A DNA stretch of 64,000 nucleotides, taken from positions 1,344,001 through 1,408,000 of the forward strand of contig NZ_CP119082.1 in the NCBI RefSeq assembly GCF_029027965.1, written 5' to 3'. The notes under the pieces were generated by a model. That model saw nothing but the letters and a program-made list of their open reading frames with translations, made no database searches and was not told the DNA's origin. Positions 1 to 9,401 of this stretch are shown here, piece by piece. The DNA comes from Paracoccus sp. S3-43 (GTDB lineage Bacteria > Pseudomonadota > Alphaproteobacteria > Rhodobacterales > Rhodobacteraceae). How positions within the stretch are numbered: the stretch's first letter is position 1; the number at the start of each line of letters is the position of its first letter. The translations under genes and the position numbers were made by a program.

Positions 1-303
1 TCGTTGGCCCGCCTTCAGGCCCAGCTTGGAGGGCGGTTCCGATGCCGCATTGGTGGAAACGGGGAATTGCGAATCCAGCCGGACCTGCCCGCGTTCGATC
101 GCGGTAAAGGCCATGTACAGCGTCATCATCTTGGTCAGGGACGCGGGATGCAGCCGCGTATCCTCGTTTTGCTTGTAGATCGGCTGGCCGGTGCGCGCGT
201 CCATCACATAGGCGGCGAAAGGAGCCGCCGAAAGCGTCGCCGGAACAAGCAGGGCCAGCACGAGAAAGGCCCACAGCCGGGCTGTCTGGGAAATACGGAT
301 CAC
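1..303 (-). CDS. D-alanyl-D-alanine carboxypeptidase (peptidase S11), N-terminal part
   Basis: This is a penicillin-binding-protein-type serine peptidase that trims the terminal D-Ala of peptidoglycan stem peptides in the periplasm. Only the first ~101 codons lie in the window. A signal peptide (hydrophobic residues ~10-27) is followed by AAYVMDARTGQPIY and the SxxK active-site motif SLTK at residues 55-58, as in the DacA/DacC family. I chose the GTG at 303 because it puts a compact signal peptide first; an in-frame ATG at 333 would add ten residues. It diverges from clpS. The family call is firm, but the exact paralogue cannot be told from this fragment. Confidence 0.85.
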   Translation of the reverse strand, partial: MIRISQTARLWAFLVLALLVPATLSAAPFAAYVMDARTGQPIYKQNEDTRLHPASLTKMMTLYMAFTAIERGQVRLDSQFPVSTNAASEPPSKLGLKAGQR

Positions 304-328
304 TGTCGCGGTCTCTCTGCCTCGGGGC

Positions 329-350
329 GGCATGTCGTTTGTCGCATGCC
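329..350. promoter_or_regulatory. Inverted repeat in the dac/clpS divergent region
   Basis: GGCATG at 329-334 and CATGCC at 345-350 form a perfect 6-bp dyad with a 10-nt spacer, just upstream of the GTG start of the carboxypeptidase gene. It could be an operator or a leader hairpin. The rest of this 188-nt divergent region is AT-richer than the genes and has a TATATT at 465-470 that could be the clpS -10 element. Function is inferred only from position. Confidence 0.3.
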
Positions 351-491
351 CTTTCTTAACTTTCGGATAATAGCACGACATCTTTCGCCATGTAACCGCT
401 CATTTGGTGTATTTTCCAGCCTTCGCTCGCCTCTGGGCGGGCTTTTCTCGGGCGGGAAATCGACTATATTGTTCCGCGGAGCAGGATCAGC

Positions 492-839
492 ATGACCAGA
501 TCGGACGACATGGCGCAGTGGATGACAGACGGCGACGGACCTGACGACCAGATCGAACTGGTGGTCAAGCCGCGCACGCGCACGCAGCGCCCGCCGATGT
601 ACAAGGTCTTGATGCTGAACGACGATTTCACGCCGATGGAATTCGTGGTGCATGTGCTGGAACGGCTGTTCAACATGACCCACGCCCAGGCGATCGAGAT
701 CATGCTGACCGTCCATCGCAAGGGGGTGGCGGTCGTCGGCGTCTTCTCGCACGAGGTCGCCGAAACCAAGGTCGCGCAGGTGATGGAACTGGCGCGGCGG
801 CAGCAGCATCCGCTGCAATGCACCATGGAAAAAGAATAG
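492..839 (+). CDS. clpS: ATP-dependent Clp protease adaptor ClpS
   Basis: ClpS is the N-recognin that delivers N-degron substrates to ClpAP in the cytoplasm. The 115-residue protein has the usual ~20-35 residue flexible N-terminus followed by the ClpS core. It carries the binding-pocket N43-D44-D45 with FTPMEFV, then VHRKG (H75), [11 protein letters not shown] and the terminal HPLQCTMEK. All match well-studied ClpS proteins. The ATG at 492 is the first start; a second ATG at 510 is possible. The next gene starts only two bases after the stop, so the two are probably co-transcribed. clpA is not in this window. Confidence 0.95.
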   Translation: MTRSDDMAQWMTDGDGPDDQIELVVKPRTRTQRPPMYKVLMLNDDFTPMEFVVHVLERLFNMTHAQAIEIMLTVHRKGVAVVGVFSHEVAETKVAQVMELARRQQHPLQCTMEKE

Positions 840-841
840 CA

Positions 842-1846
842 GTGACCGTGACGCGTCTTTCCCTCGCCCTCCCGGATGGTCATCCCGGAGGCGATCTTCT
901 TGTCATCGGGGCGCGCGGGGCAGATGACCTGTCACCGCTGGACCCGGCCCGCACCCGCATCCAGCAGGGCCATTTCTCCGACCACCGCGCCTTGGCCGCG
1001 CGCGGCTTCCGGGTTGCGCCTGTCGTCGACGGCCGCTTCGACGCGGCCCTGGCCGTCCTGCCCCGCGCCAAGGCCGAGGGGCGGGCCCGCATCGCCGATG
1101 CCGCGTCCCGCCTGTCGCCCGGCGCGGTGCTGTGGATCGACGGGCAAAAGACCGATGGCATCGATTCCATGCTGCGGGACTTGCGGCGGCTTGCCCCCGT
1201 TGACGAGGTTCACAGCAAGGCCCATGGCAAGATATTCCGCGTGACCGTGCCCGCGGGGAACTGGCTGCCACCCGACTGGACCGCGCGCCCGCAACAGGTC
1301 GCGCCGGGTTTCGTGACCCGTCCCGGCGTGTTTTCCGCCGATGGGGTCGATCCCGGATCGGCGATGCTGGCGCAGGCGCTGCCCGACCGGATGCCGACCC
1401 GCCTGGTCGACCTGGGCGCGGGATGGGGCTGGCTGTCCGCGCAGGCCCTGGCCCGTCCGGGGATCGAGGTCGTCCATCTGGTCGAGGCCGATCACGCCGC
1501 CCTGGAATCGGCGCGCGACAACCTCGCCGACCCGCGCGCCCGGTTTCACTGGGCCGATGCGCGCGACTTCACCCTGTCGGAACCCGTGAACGGCGTCATC
1601 ATGAACCCGCCCTTCCATGACGGGCGCGCGGCCGATCCCCGGATCGGCGCCGATTTCATCGCGGCCGCCGCGCGCCTGCTGACGGGGGCGGGGCGGCTGT
1701 GGATGGTCGCCAACCGGCATCTGCCCTATGAAACCGTCCTGGCGCAGCATTTCGCCCAAGTGACAGAGATGCGGGGGGACAGCCGCTTCAAGGTGATCGA
1801 GGCCACGGGTGCGGGACGCGCCGCCGCGCACAAGGGCCGCCGCTGA
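842..1846 (+). CDS. RsmC-like class I SAM-dependent (rRNA guanine-N2) methyltransferase
   Basis: This looks like the RsmC/RlmG family, which methylates N2 of a guanine in rRNA. The ~334-residue protein has the two-domain architecture of the family: a degenerate N-terminal methyltransferase-like half and a catalytic C-terminal half. The catalytic half has SAM-binding motif I LVDLGAGWG at 188-196 and the exocyclic-amine motif NPPFHDG at 255-261. I placed the start at GTG 842, two bases after the clpS stop; an ATG at 818 inside clpS would add eight residues. The last base of its stop codon is the first base of the next start. RsmC (G1207 of 16S) is the most likely role, but RlmG-type specificity cannot be excluded. 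Confidence 0.8.
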   Translation: MTVTRLSLALPDGHPGGDLLVIGARGADDLSPLDPARTRIQQGHFSDHRALAARGFRVAPVVDGRFDAALAVLPRAKAEGRARIADAASRLSPGAVLWIDGQKTDGIDSMLRDLRRLAPVDEVHSKAHGKIFRVTVPAGNWLPPDWTARPQQVAPGFVTRPGVFSADGVDPGSAMLAQALPDRMPTRLVDLGAGWGWLSAQALARPGIEVVHLVEADHAALESARDNLADPRARFHWADARDFTLSEPVNGVIMNPPFHDGRAADPRIGADFIAAAARLLTGAGRLWMVANRHLPYETVLAQHFAQVTEMRGDSRFKVIEATGAGRAAAHKGRR

Positions 1847-2652
1847 TGAGCCTGTCGATCCAGGGCAAGACCGCCATCGTCACCGGGGCCGGGCGCGGCA
1901 TCGGCTTGGCCATCGCGCGCCATTTCGTCGAACGCGGCGCCCATGTGATGTTCGCCGATACCGACGAGGCCGCCCTGGCCGAGGCGATGTCGGATTACGA
2001 CGAACGCGACCCGCATGTGCGCGGCTTTTCGGGCCGGATGTCGGAAAAGCTGGCGACGGCGAACCTGCTGTCGGCGACGCTGGACGCTTTCGACCGGGTG
2101 GACATCCTTGTCAACGCGCACCGGCTGGTCAAGGCGTCGGATCCGCTGGACACGGATCTGGAGGTGCTGGAACAGCTGCTGCGCCAGAACATGGTGGCGG
2201 GGCTGCGGATGACCCAGATCGTCGCCAAGCGGATGATCAAGCAGGCCGAGGCCGATCCCGCCGCCGGGGCGGCAGGGGCGATCGTCAACATCTCGACCTT
2301 GGCGGCGCTGCATCCGGTGCCGACCATGCTGGGCTATTCGATCGCCTATGCGGCGCAGGAACAGGCGACGCGGGGAATGGCCCTGGCGCTTGCCCCCCAC
2401 AAGATCCGGGTGAACGGCGTCCGCTTCGGCAGCGTCATGTCCCACGAGTTGAAGGATTCCCTGCGCGACAAACCGGATCTGCGCAGCAAGATCGTCGCGG
2501 CGACCCCGATGGGACGCATCGCCGCCGCCGACGAGCTGGTCGACACGGTGCTGTATCTGGCCAGCGATGCCTCGCGCTTCGTGACCGGGCAGATCGTGAC
2601 CGTCGACGGCGGGCGCAGCCTGTCCGACCGCCTGGCGGTCCAGACCGTCTGA
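1846..2652 (+). CDS. SDR-family protein with substituted catalytic residues
   Basis: This is a short-chain dehydrogenase/reductase fold protein of 268 residues. The dinucleotide-binding motif TGAGRGIG is intact at 13-20, and the C-terminal GQIVTVDGG segment of the family is present. Aligning on the HKIRVN segment, the usual YxxxK becomes Y164-S-I-A-Y168, so the catalytic lysine position holds tyrosine. The catalytic serine position, 13 residues earlier, holds Thr151. NNAG-like Asn is replaced by VNAHRL. It may therefore bind NAD(P) without ordinary dehydrogenase activity. The start overlaps the preceding stop by one base, which implies translational coupling to the rRNA methyltransferase. The substrate is unknown. 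Confidence 0.75.
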   Translation: MSLSIQGKTAIVTGAGRGIGLAIARHFVERGAHVMFADTDEAALAEAMSDYDERDPHVRGFSGRMSEKLATANLLSATLDAFDRVDILVNAHRLVKASDPLDTDLEVLEQLLRQNMVAGLRMTQIVAKRMIKQAEADPAAGAAGAIVNISTLAALHPVPTMLGYSIAYAAQEQATRGMALALAPHKIRVNGVRFGSVMSHELKDSLRDKPDLRSKIVAATPMGRIAAADELVDTVLYLASDASRFVTGQIVTVDGGRSLSDRLAVQTV

Positions 2653-3072
2653 TCAGCCCTGTTCTTCCGGGAAGGCCTGGCGGCAGGCCTGCACGACGGC
2701 TGCGGCCCGGTCGCTCAGCTGCGCCTTGCGCGCGGCCAGGTTGTCGCGCTTGCGCTGTTCGGCGGCGGGGTCGATGGGCACGCGATAGCGTTCCGTCTCG
2801 ACGTAATCGCGCCAGCAGGGTTCATAGCCCACGACCGCGCGCCCGTCCTTGTCGCGCCACACCGACCGGCATTGGGTCAGGCGGTCGCGCACGACCTGCC
2901 GTTCCTCCCACGCATAGCCGCGCGCCAGATTCCCCTCGACCTCGGCCAGCAGGCGGCTGACGGTGCGGTATTCGCTGGTATTGCCGCTGATGCAGCGTTC
3001 CTGGGGGGTGCCGCAGGCGGCCAGCAGCAATGGCAGGGCGAGGGTCGCGGCAAGGGCGGTGTTGCGGGTCAT
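2653..3072 (-). CDS. Small cysteine-containing lipoprotein, function unknown
   Basis: I do not recognise a named family. The 139-residue product begins with a lipoprotein signal peptide ending in the lipobox LAAC (Cys20), so it should be lipid-anchored in the envelope. The mature part is charged, predicted helical, and carries several further cysteines (CISGNTSEYR, TQCRSVWRD, GYEPCWRDY, VQACRQAF). These could form disulfides in the periplasm. Its stop codon abuts that of the SDR gene on the other strand with no gap. It diverges from hemF. Confidence 0.7.
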   Translation of the reverse strand: MTRNTALAATLALPLLLAACGTPQERCISGNTSEYRTVSRLLAEVEGNLARGYAWEERQVVRDRLTQCRSVWRDKDGRAVVGYEPCWRDYVETERYRVPIDPAAEQRKRDNLAARKAQLSDRAAAVVQACRQAFPEEQG

Positions 3073-3149
3073 GGCGGGTCTCTTTACAGCGGGCTGTGGG
3101 ATGCTAACGCCGCCGGGTCAGGCTGGCAAATCAAGTTTGGAGAGCGTCG

Positions 3150-4004
3150 ATGGAACAGGAACGCAGCACCGCCGCCGCTTGGTTCCGCAGCCTGCGCGAC
3201 CGCATCGTCGCGGCTTTCGAGGGGCTGGAGGATCGCGGCCCGGGCGACGCGCCGGCGGGCCGGTTCGACGTGGCCCCGACCACGCGCGCGGATGACGGCG
3301 GCGGCGGCCTGATGTCGGTGATGCGGGGCGGCCGCGTCTTCGAAAAGGTCGGCGTCAACTGGTCCGAGGTCCACGGCAGCCTGGCCCCGCGCGCGCAGGC
3401 GGCGATGGCCTCGCGTGGGGTGCCGGGGATCGACGGCGACCCGCGTTTCTGGGCCAGCGGCATCAGCCTGGTCGCGCATATGCGCAACCCCCAGGCGCCC
3501 GCCGTCCACATGAACACGCGGATGTTCTGGACCCCCGGCGCCTGGTGGTTCGGCGGCGGCGCCGACCTGAATCCCTGCATCGAACATCCCGCCGACACCG
3601 CCCATTTCCACGCCACCCTGCGCGCGGCCTGCGATGCCCATGACGGCGGCTATTACGACCGTTTCAAGGCCTGGGCGGACGATTACTTCTTCATCCCTCA
3701 TCGCGGGCGGGCGCGGGGCGTGGGCGGGATCTTCTTCGACGACCTGAACACCGGCGACTGGCAGGCCGATTTCGCCTTCACCCGCGCCGTCGGAGAGGCC
3801 TTCCTGCCCGCCTTCCTGCCTCTGGCCCAAGCGCGGATGGGCCAGCCCTTCAGCGATGCGGACCGCGACACGCAACTGATCCATCGCGGGCTTTATGCGG
3901 AATACAACCTGGTCTATGACCGGGGCACGAAATTCGGGCTGGAAACCGGCCACAACGCCGATGCCGTGCTGATGAGCCTGCCGCCGCTGGCGAAATGGCC
4001 CTAG
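3150..4004 (+). CDS. hemF: Oxygen-dependent coproporphyrinogen-III oxidase
   Basis: HemF converts coproporphyrinogen III to protoporphyrinogen IX by two O2-dependent decarboxylations in the cytoplasm. The 284-residue protein has family hallmarks: GVNWSEVHG near 68-76, conserved histidines (VAHMRNPQAPAVHMN, residues 108-122), WWFGGGADLNP at 132-142, HRGRARGVGGIFFDDL at 184-199 and YNLVYDRGTKFGL at 252-264. The length is typical. Its stop overlaps the stop of the convergent DMT gene within a CTAG. hemE and hemC lie just beyond, so this is a small haem-synthesis cluster. Confidence 0.95.
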   Translation: MEQERSTAAAWFRSLRDRIVAAFEGLEDRGPGDAPAGRFDVAPTTRADDGGGGLMSVMRGGRVFEKVGVNWSEVHGSLAPRAQAAMASRGVPGIDGDPRFWASGISLVAHMRNPQAPAVHMNTRMFWTPGAWWFGGGADLNPCIEHPADTAHFHATLRAACDAHDGGYYDRFKAWADDYFFIPHRGRARGVGGIFFDDLNTGDWQADFAFTRAVGEAFLPAFLPLAQARMGQPFSDADRDTQLIHRGLYAEYNLVYDRGTKFGLETGHNADAVLMSLPPLAKWP

Positions 4005-4876
4005 GCCGCCACGCTCAGCAGCCAGCCGACCCCCGCCAGGATCAGGCCCATCCCCACCAGTTGCAGCGGGCGGACGGTCTGGCGGAACAGCCGCCCCGAC
4101 AGGGCCTGCGCCATCACCACCTCGACCAGGGCCAGGGTGCGGACATTGGCGGCGGGGGTCAGGGCAAAGCCGATGAACCAGAACAGCGACGCAAAGGCGC
4201 CCAGCAGCCCGGCGCCCAGCGATACCCGCCATTCGGCCATGATCCCCGCCAGGGCGCGGCGGTCGCGCAGGGCCAGCCAGGCCGACATCACCGCCGCCTG
4301 GATCCCCAGGGTGATCGCCAGGATGGTCAGGGCGCGGATCGCATAGCCCGCATCGGGCAGGGCCAGCAGCGCGCCGCGAAAGCCGATCGCCGACAGCCCG
4401 AACAGCGCCCCCGACAGCACCCCGGTCGCCACCGGCCCCCAGGCCGCCCGTTTCCAGGCGACGCCCGATGCCAGGACCACGCCCAGCGTCGCGACCGCGA
4501 TCGCGCCCAGCCGGGCGGGGCCAAGCGGCTCGGCCAGGATCACCGCGCCGATCAGGGCCAGGGTGATGGGTTCCGTCTTCATCAGCGCGGTGGCGACGCC
4601 GAATCCCTGGCCCCGCATGGTGACCAGCATGAACGCCGTCGCCGCGATCTGCGCCATGGCGCCAAGCGCGGCCCAGGCCAGGACCGTCATATCCGGCCGG
4701 GGAATCGGCATCCAGATCGCGGTCAGGGCCAGGGCGGCCGCGGCGAAGGGAAAGCCGAAGACGAAGCGCACGGCGGTCGCGCCGATGGTGCCGACCTGGC
4801 GCGTCAGCCCCGCCTGCGCGGCATTCCGGGCGGTCTGCGCGGTGGCCGCGATCAGGGTTGCGGCCACCCAGATCAT
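4001..4876 (-). CDS. DMT-family (EamA) transporter
   Basis: This is an inner-membrane drug/metabolite transporter of about 291 residues. It has roughly ten hydrophobic segments arranged as two EamA-like repeats, for example in the stretches around [16 protein letters not shown] and [18 protein letters not shown]. The substrate cannot be deduced. The ATG at 4876 overlaps the hemE stop (ATGA), so it is translationally coupled to hemE. That raises the possibility of a porphyrin- or precursor-related export role, but this is inference from position alone. Confidence 0.8.
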   Translation of the reverse strand: MIWVAATLIAATAQTARNAAQAGLTRQVGTIGATAVRFVFGFPFAAAALALTAIWMPIPRPDMTVLAWAALGAMAQIAATAFMLVTMRGQGFGVATALMKTEPITLALIGAVILAEPLGPARLGAIAVATLGVVLASGVAWKRAAWGPVATGVLSGALFGLSAIGFRGALLALPDAGYAIRALTILAITLGIQAAVMSAWLALRDRRALAGIMAEWRVSLGAGLLGAFASLFWFIGFALTPAANVRTLALVEVVMAQALSGRLFRQTVRPLQLVGMGLILAGVGWLLSVAA

Positions 4877-5901
4877 GCGCTGCGGACAGCCTCGATCATG
4901 GCGGCGACGTGGTCGGGGTTGGCGTCGGGCGTGATGCCGTGGCCCAGGTTGAAGATATGCGGCCCGCCCCGCAACGCGCGGGTGATGCGCTGCGCCTCGG
5001 CCACCAGGGCGGACCCGCCCGTGACCATGTGCCGCGGATCCATGTTGCCCTGGACGCAGCCGTCGGGCTGGACATGCCGCGCCGCCCAGTCCGCATCGAC
5101 CGAATTGTCCAAGGCCACGCAATCCGCCCCGGTCGCGCGCGCGAAACCGACATAGCGTTCGCCCGCCTCCCTCGGGAAGGCGATGATCGGGACGCCGGGA
5201 TGGCGGTCCTTCAGCGCGGCGATGATCCGGCGGGCGGGGGCCACGGCGAAATCGTCGAAATCGGCGCCTTTCAGGCTGCCCGCCCAACTGTCGAACAGCT
5301 TGACGACCTCGGCCCCGGCGTCGATCTGGGCGGACAGGTAATGGATCGTGGCCTCGGTAATGCGGTCGATCAGCGCGGTGAAGGTGGCGCGGTCCCGATC
5401 CTTCAGCGCATGGGCCGGACCCTGGTCGGGCGTGCCGCGACCGGCGATCATATAGGTGGCGACCGTCCAGGGCGCGCCCGCAAAGCCGATCAGCGCGGTG
5501 TCCCGCGGCAGTTCGCGCGCCAGGATGCGCAGCGTTTCATAGACCGGGGCCAGGCGGTCATGGATCTGGTCGGCCGGTCCCAGGCGCGCCAGATCCTCGG
5601 CCGAGGTGATGGTCGACAGGCGCGGCCCCTCACCGGTGGCGAACCACAGATCGGCGCCCAGGGCCTGCGGAACCAGCAGGATGTCGGCGAACAGGATCGC
5701 CGCGTCGAAGCCGAAGCGGCGGATCGGCTGCAACGTCACCTCGGCCGCAAGGCCGGGATTGTAGCACAGCGACAGGAAATCCCCCGCCTGCGCGCGGGTC
5801 GCGCGATATTCCGGCAGATAGCGGCCGGCCTGGCGCATCATCCAGATCGGCGGGGTGGGCAGGCTTTCCCCGGCAAGGGCGCGCATCAGAAGTTTGGTCA
5901 T
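4873..5901 (-). CDS. hemE: Uroporphyrinogen decarboxylase
   Basis: HemE removes four carboxyl groups from uroporphyrinogen III to give coproporphyrinogen III. The 342-residue protein shows both family signatures: [15 protein letters not shown] at 18-32, whose arginines bind substrate carboxylates, and [13 protein letters not shown] at 139-151. The C-terminal [16 protein letters not shown] loop with its conserved His is also present. The length is typical. It diverges from hemC across a ~76-bp region that must contain both promoters, and is coupled to the downstream DMT transporter. Confidence 0.97.
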   Translation of the reverse strand: MTKLLMRALAGESLPTPPIWMMRQAGRYLPEYRATRAQAGDFLSLCYNPGLAAEVTLQPIRRFGFDAAILFADILLVPQALGADLWFATGEGPRLSTITSAEDLARLGPADQIHDRLAPVYETLRILARELPRDTALIGFAGAPWTVATYMIAGRGTPDQGPAHALKDRDRATFTALIDRITEATIHYLSAQIDAGAEVVKLFDSWAGSLKGADFDDFAVAPARRIIAALKDRHPGVPIIAFPREAGERYVGFARATGADCVALDNSVDADWAARHVQPDGCVQGNMDPRHMVTGGSALVAEAQRITRALRGGPHIFNLGHGITPDANPDHVAAMIEAVRSA

Positions 5902-5977
5902 GGGGCCTCCTGCGGCCGTTCAAGGCGAGGCGGGGGGCGTTGTCAAGCAGCCTGCCTGCGGCTATGCGGGGATGATG

Positions 5978-6916
5978 ATGCAGATGCCCGACCCCACCCG
6001 TCCCCTGAAGATCGGAACGCGCGGCTCCATGCTGGCGCTGGCCCAGGCGCATGAGACGCGCGACCGGCTGGCCGCCGCGCATGGCCTGCCCGCCGAGGCG
6101 TTCGAGATCGTCGTGATCAAGACGACCGGTGACCGGATCACCGACCGGCCGCTGAAGGACATCGGCGGCAAGGGCCTGTTCACGCGAGAGATCGAGGATG
6201 CCCTGATCGCGGGCCGGATTGACATCGCCGTGCATTCGATGAAGGACATGCCGACGATCCAGCCCGATGGCCTGGTGATCGACTGCCTGCTGCCCCGAGA
6301 GGACGTCCGCGACGCCTTTGTCAGTCCGACCGCCCAGGCCATCGCGGATCTTCCCGCCGGGGCGGTCGTCGGAACCTCCAGCCTGCGGCGCCGGGCGCAA
6401 CTGGCGCATCGCCGCCCCGACCTGCGCCTGGTCGAATTTCGCGGCAACGTTCAGACGCGCCTGAAGAAGCTGGACGAAGGGGTGGCGACGGCGACCTTTC
6501 TGGCGATGGCGGGGTTGTCGCGCCTGGACATGCTGCATGTCGCGCGCGGTCCCATCGACCCGGCCGAAATGCTGCCTGCCGTGGCGCAGGGCGCCATCGG
6601 GGTGGAACGGCGCGCTGTCGACGATCTGGCGGCGGCGCTGCTGGCGGCGATCCATCACGCTCCCACCGGCTACAGGATTGCAGCGGAACGGGCATTCCTG
6701 GCCCGGCTGGACGGTTCCTGCCAGACCCCCATCGCCGGACTGGCCGAGATTCGCGACGAGACCTTGCTGCTGCGCGGTGAAATCCTGCGCCCAGATGGAT
6801 CGGCGGCCATCAGCGGCCATCGCGAAGGCAGCCTGCACGACGGTCCGGCCATGGGCGGAGATCTGGCCGACGAACTGCTGGGCCGGGCAGGCGCGGGGTT
6901 TTTCGACCATCTCTGA
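5978..6916 (+). CDS. hemC: Hydroxymethylbilane synthase (porphobilinogen deaminase)
   Basis: HemC polymerises four porphobilinogen molecules into hydroxymethylbilane. From the ATG at 5978 the protein is ~312 residues. It has KIGTRGSMLALAQA at the N-terminus, the catalytic-Asp motif HSMKDMP (Asp90), GTSSLRRRAQL, RGNVQTRL, and the dipyrromethane-cofactor cysteine in LDGSCQTP (Cys248). Three ATGs in a row (5972, 5975, 5978) plus one at 5984 make the start uncertain. The GGGG at 5968-5971 is best spaced for 5978 or 5984. It diverges from hemE and converges on lexA. Confidence 0.95.
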   Translation: MQMPDPTRPLKIGTRGSMLALAQAHETRDRLAAAHGLPAEAFEIVVIKTTGDRITDRPLKDIGGKGLFTREIEDALIAGRIDIAVHSMKDMPTIQPDGLVIDCLLPREDVRDAFVSPTAQAIADLPAGAVVGTSSLRRRAQLAHRRPDLRLVEFRGNVQTRLKKLDEGVATATFLAMAGLSRLDMLHVARGPIDPAEMLPAVAQGAIGVERRAVDDLAAALLAAIHHAPTGYRIAAERAFLARLDGSCQTPIAGLAEIRDETLLLRGEILRPDGSAAISGHREGSLHDGPAMGGDLADELLGRAGAGFFDHL

Positions 6917-6919
6917 CCC

Positions 6920-6944
6920 CCGCAGCTCGGATCAATAGCTGCGG
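6920..6944. terminator. Hairpin between the converging hemC and lexA 3' ends
   Basis: CCGCAGCT at 6920-6927 and AGCTGCGG at 6937-6944 make a perfect 8-bp stem with a 9-nt loop. It overlaps the last codons and stop of lexA and lies just after the hemC stop. There is no clear U-tract, so it may be a weak or Rho-assisted bidirectional terminator. That function is inferred. Confidence 0.4.
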
Positions 6945-7669
6945 ATCAGTCCCACCAGACGACCCTGGATGCGGACCCGATCCTCGGGCAGGATGCGGGG
7001 TTCATAGGCGGGGTTCGCGGCCTCGAGCGCGATCATGCCGCCGCGGCGGCGATACCGTTTCAAGGTCGCTTCGCTGCCGTCGACCAGGGCCACGATGATG
7101 TCGCCGTTATCCGCCGTGTCCTGTTCGCGGATCACGACCACATCGCCATCGTTGATCCCGGCCTCGATCATCGAATCGCCCTGCACTTCGAGCGCATAGT
7201 GATGTTCGCGCCCCGACAGCATCGTCCCCGGCACCGCGACATGGTGCGACACCTCGGATATCGCCTCGATCGGGACACCGGCGGCGATCCGGCCCATCAG
7301 CGGCAGTTCGACCGCCGGGCTGTCCATGATCGTCATCGCGCCGCGCGGGCGCGCGGGCCGGGCATTGGCGATCACGCGGGGGGAGAAGCCCGCCTGCCTG
7401 TCATCGGTCGCAGGGGCGGCGGAACCGGCAAGCAGCGCGTCGGGAAGGCGCACGATTTCCAGGGCCCGCGCCCGGTGCGGCAGACGGCGGATGAAGCCCC
7501 GCTCTTCCAACGCGGTCACCAGACGGTGGATCCCCGATTTCGACCGCAGATCCAGAGCTTCCTTCATCTCATCGAAAGACGGCGGCACACCATCGCGCGA
7601 CATCCGCTTCTGAATGAAATCCAGAAGCTGGATCTGTTTCTTGGTCAGCATTGCGTCCATCCCCGGCAT
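6932..7669 (-). CDS. lexA: LexA SOS repressor
   Basis: LexA represses DNA-damage genes and self-cleaves when RecA filaments form. The ~245-residue protein has the N-terminal winged-helix ([17 protein letters not shown], then [20 protein letters not shown]). The autocleavage site is Ala130-Gly131 in GRIAAGVP, and the Ser166 (GDSM) and Lys204 (ATLKRY) dyad is present. The start at ATG 7669 is set by an AAGGA about eight bases upstream and by the SOS box ending at 7676; ATGs at 7660 and 7651 are alternatives. It follows trpC-moaC-moeA on the same strand with an 83-nt gap that holds its own promoter. Confidence 0.97.
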   Translation of the reverse strand: MPGMDAMLTKKQIQLLDFIQKRMSRDGVPPSFDEMKEALDLRSKSGIHRLVTALEERGFIRRLPHRARALEIVRLPDALLAGSAAPATDDRQAGFSPRVIANARPARPRGAMTIMDSPAVELPLMGRIAAGVPIEAISEVSHHVAVPGTMLSGREHHYALEVQGDSMIEAGINDGDVVVIREQDTADNGDIIVALVDGSEATLKRYRRRGGMIALEAANPAYEPRILPEDRVRIQGRLVGLIRSY

Positions 7670-7675
7670 GGCATT

Positions 7676-7690
7676 GTTCCTTTTATGTTC
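7676..7690 (-). promoter_or_regulatory. SOS (LexA) box of lexA
   Basis: GTTC-N7-GTTC is read on the plus strand (GTTC 7676-7679 and 7687-7690), equal to GAAC-N7-GAAC in the lexA direction. This exact direct repeat is the known alphaproteobacterial LexA-binding consensus. It lies seven bases upstream of the chosen start, so it would block transcription initiation and give autoregulation. A further GAAC-like pair upstream (7715-7735) has the wrong spacing. Confidence 0.85.
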
Positions 7691-7752
7691 TAGCCTACGC
7701 ATGGCATTGCGTCAACGAACAGAGCATAAGGAACTGAAAATTTAGTTAATCC

Positions 7753-8931
7753 TTAGCCGGTCAAGGACAGGTATTCGACGATATCGCCCGCAAGCCGCGG
7801 CGGGTCGCCCGCGGGACGGACCAGCAGCGCATCCGCCTGGGCCATCAGCGACAGCCGGGCCGAATCCTGACTGGGAAAGGGCTGGATCACGGGCAGGTCG
7901 GGACCATCGGCAAGCCGGGCGCGCAGGTAATGCTGGCGGTTTCCCTCGGCCGGAAGATCGGCCGCAAGGCGGGCTTTCCGTACCCGCCGCCTGAACGGAT
8001 TGGCCTGCATCGCCGCAATGAGAGGTTGCATGAACAAGATCGCGCAAACCATTGCCGAAACAGGATTACCCGGCAGCCCCAGCATCGGGATCTCGCCCAG
8101 CATCCCGGCCATCAGCGGCTTTCCCGGCCGCATGGCGACCTTGTAGAAGGCGCGTTGAAGGCCCAGATCCGCCGCGACCTTGCCGATCAGATCGTGATCC
8201 CCGACCGAGGCGCCGCCGATCGTCACCAGCAGGTCGGAACCCCCCGCCGCGGCGAACCCGGCGCGCAGGCTGGCTTCGGTATCGCGCGCGATGGGCAGGA
8301 TATGCGGATCGGCCCCGGCCTGCCTGACCAGGGCGGCGATGGCCAGATCGTTGGAACTGATGATCTGGCCCGGACCGGGCGACATGCCGGGCGGCACCAG
8401 CTCGTCCCCGCCCGCCAGGATCGCCACGCGGGGGCGCCGGGCGACGGTCACGACGGGCACGTTCATGGCGGCCAGCAGGGCGATATCGGCCGCCGACAGC
8501 TTGCGGCCCGCCTCCAGCCGGTGGCCTTCCCGGAAATCATCCCCCGCAGGACGGATGTTGGCGGTGCCAGAGGGATCCGTGATGGTGATGCTGTCCGCGT
8601 CGCGCGCGACGTTTTCCTGCATGATCACGCGGTCGAAACCTGCGGGGACCGGCGCGCCGGTGAAGATGCGCACTGCCACGCCCGGTGCGGCCTTCCCGGC
8701 ATAGGGATGGCCCGCCGCGGCCTCGCCCACGACGCGCAGGGTTTGGCCGATATCGGCGGCGCGGATCGCATAGCCGTCCATGGCCGAGGCATCGAAGGGC
8801 GGCTGGGTCATCCGCGACACGGCCGGTTCCAGAAGAATGCGGCCCCAGGCCTGGTCCAAGGGCACCCGTTCGCCCCTCGGCGCGGGCGCAAGGGCCAGAA
8901 CCTGCGCCAGGGCCTGTTCGACCGAAATCAC
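7753..8931 (-). CDS. moeA: Molybdopterin molybdenumtransferase MoeA
   Basis: MoeA inserts molybdate into adenylated molybdopterin, the last common step of molybdenum cofactor synthesis. The 392-residue protein has [14 protein letters not shown] (44-57), the [13 protein letters not shown] loop typical of MoeA/MogA domains, and [10 protein letters not shown] near the C-terminal domain. Its start overlaps the moaC stop in an ATGA, so the two are coupled. It serves the formate dehydrogenase encoded at 23.5-29.4 kb, among other Mo enzymes. Confidence 0.95.
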   Translation of the reverse strand: MISVEQALAQVLALAPAPRGERVPLDQAWGRILLEPAVSRMTQPPFDASAMDGYAIRAADIGQTLRVVGEAAAGHPYAGKAAPGVAVRIFTGAPVPAGFDRVIMQENVARDADSITITDPSGTANIRPAGDDFREGHRLEAGRKLSAADIALLAAMNVPVVTVARRPRVAILAGGDELVPPGMSPGPGQIISSNDLAIAALVRQAGADPHILPIARDTEASLRAGFAAAGGSDLLVTIGGASVGDHDLIGKVAADLGLQRAFYKVAMRPGKPLMAGMLGEIPMLGLPGNPVSAMVCAILFMQPLIAAMQANPFRRRVRKARLAADLPAEGNRQHYLRARLADGPDLPVIQPFPSQDSARLSLMAQADALLVRPAGDPPRLAGDIVEYLSLTG

Positions 8932-9401
8932 CGCTGCGCCTCGTAATCGCCGGACTTTCCGCCGCTTTTTCGGGTCAGGCGGATATCCTGGATGATCATC
9001 GACTTTTCGGCGGCCTTCAGCATGTCATAGATCGTCAGACAGGCGATCGATACGGCGGTCAGCGCCTCCATCTCGACCCCGGTCTGGCCGGTGGTGCGGA
9101 CCGTTGCCGACACACGGATACCGGGAAGGGAGGGATCGGCGGTCAGATCCAGGGAAACCTTGCTGATCGGCAGGGGGTGGCACAGCGGGATCAGGTCGGC
9201 GGTGCGCTTGGCCGCCATGATGCCTGCCAACCGGGCGACGCCCATCACATCGCCCTTGGCCCCGCCGCCCTGGGCAAGGGCCAGCGTCTGCGGCGACATG
9301 GCGACGCAGCCTTCGGCCACCGCTTCGCGCGTCGTGACCGCCTTGCCCGAGACGTCGACCATATGGGCCTGCCCGGCGGCATCGAAATGCGTCAGGCTCA
9401 T
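8928..9401 (-). CDS. moaC: Cyclic pyranopterin monophosphate synthase accessory protein MoaC
   Basis: MoaC turns the MoaA product (3',8-cyclo-dihydro-GTP) into cyclic pyranopterin monophosphate. The 157-residue protein carries the core motif [19 protein letters not shown] followed by [11 protein letters not shown], and [19 protein letters not shown]. These hold the conserved catalytic Lys and His residues of the family. The start overlaps the trpC stop and its stop overlaps the moeA start, both by four bases. moaA, moaD and moaE are not in the window. Confidence 0.96.
   Translation of the reverse strand: MSLTHFDAAGQAHMVDVSGKAVTTREAVAEGCVAMSPQTLALAQGGGAKGDVMGVARLAGIMAAKRTADLIPLCHPLPISKVSLDLTADPSLPGIRVSATVRTTGQTGVEMEALTAVSIACLTIYDMLKAAEKSMIIQDIRLTRKSGGKSGDYEAQR

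Noticed and set aside
7715..7735. Second LexA box upstream of lexA (GAAC ... GGAAC)
   Set aside because: The spacing between the GAAC half sites is ten bases, not seven.
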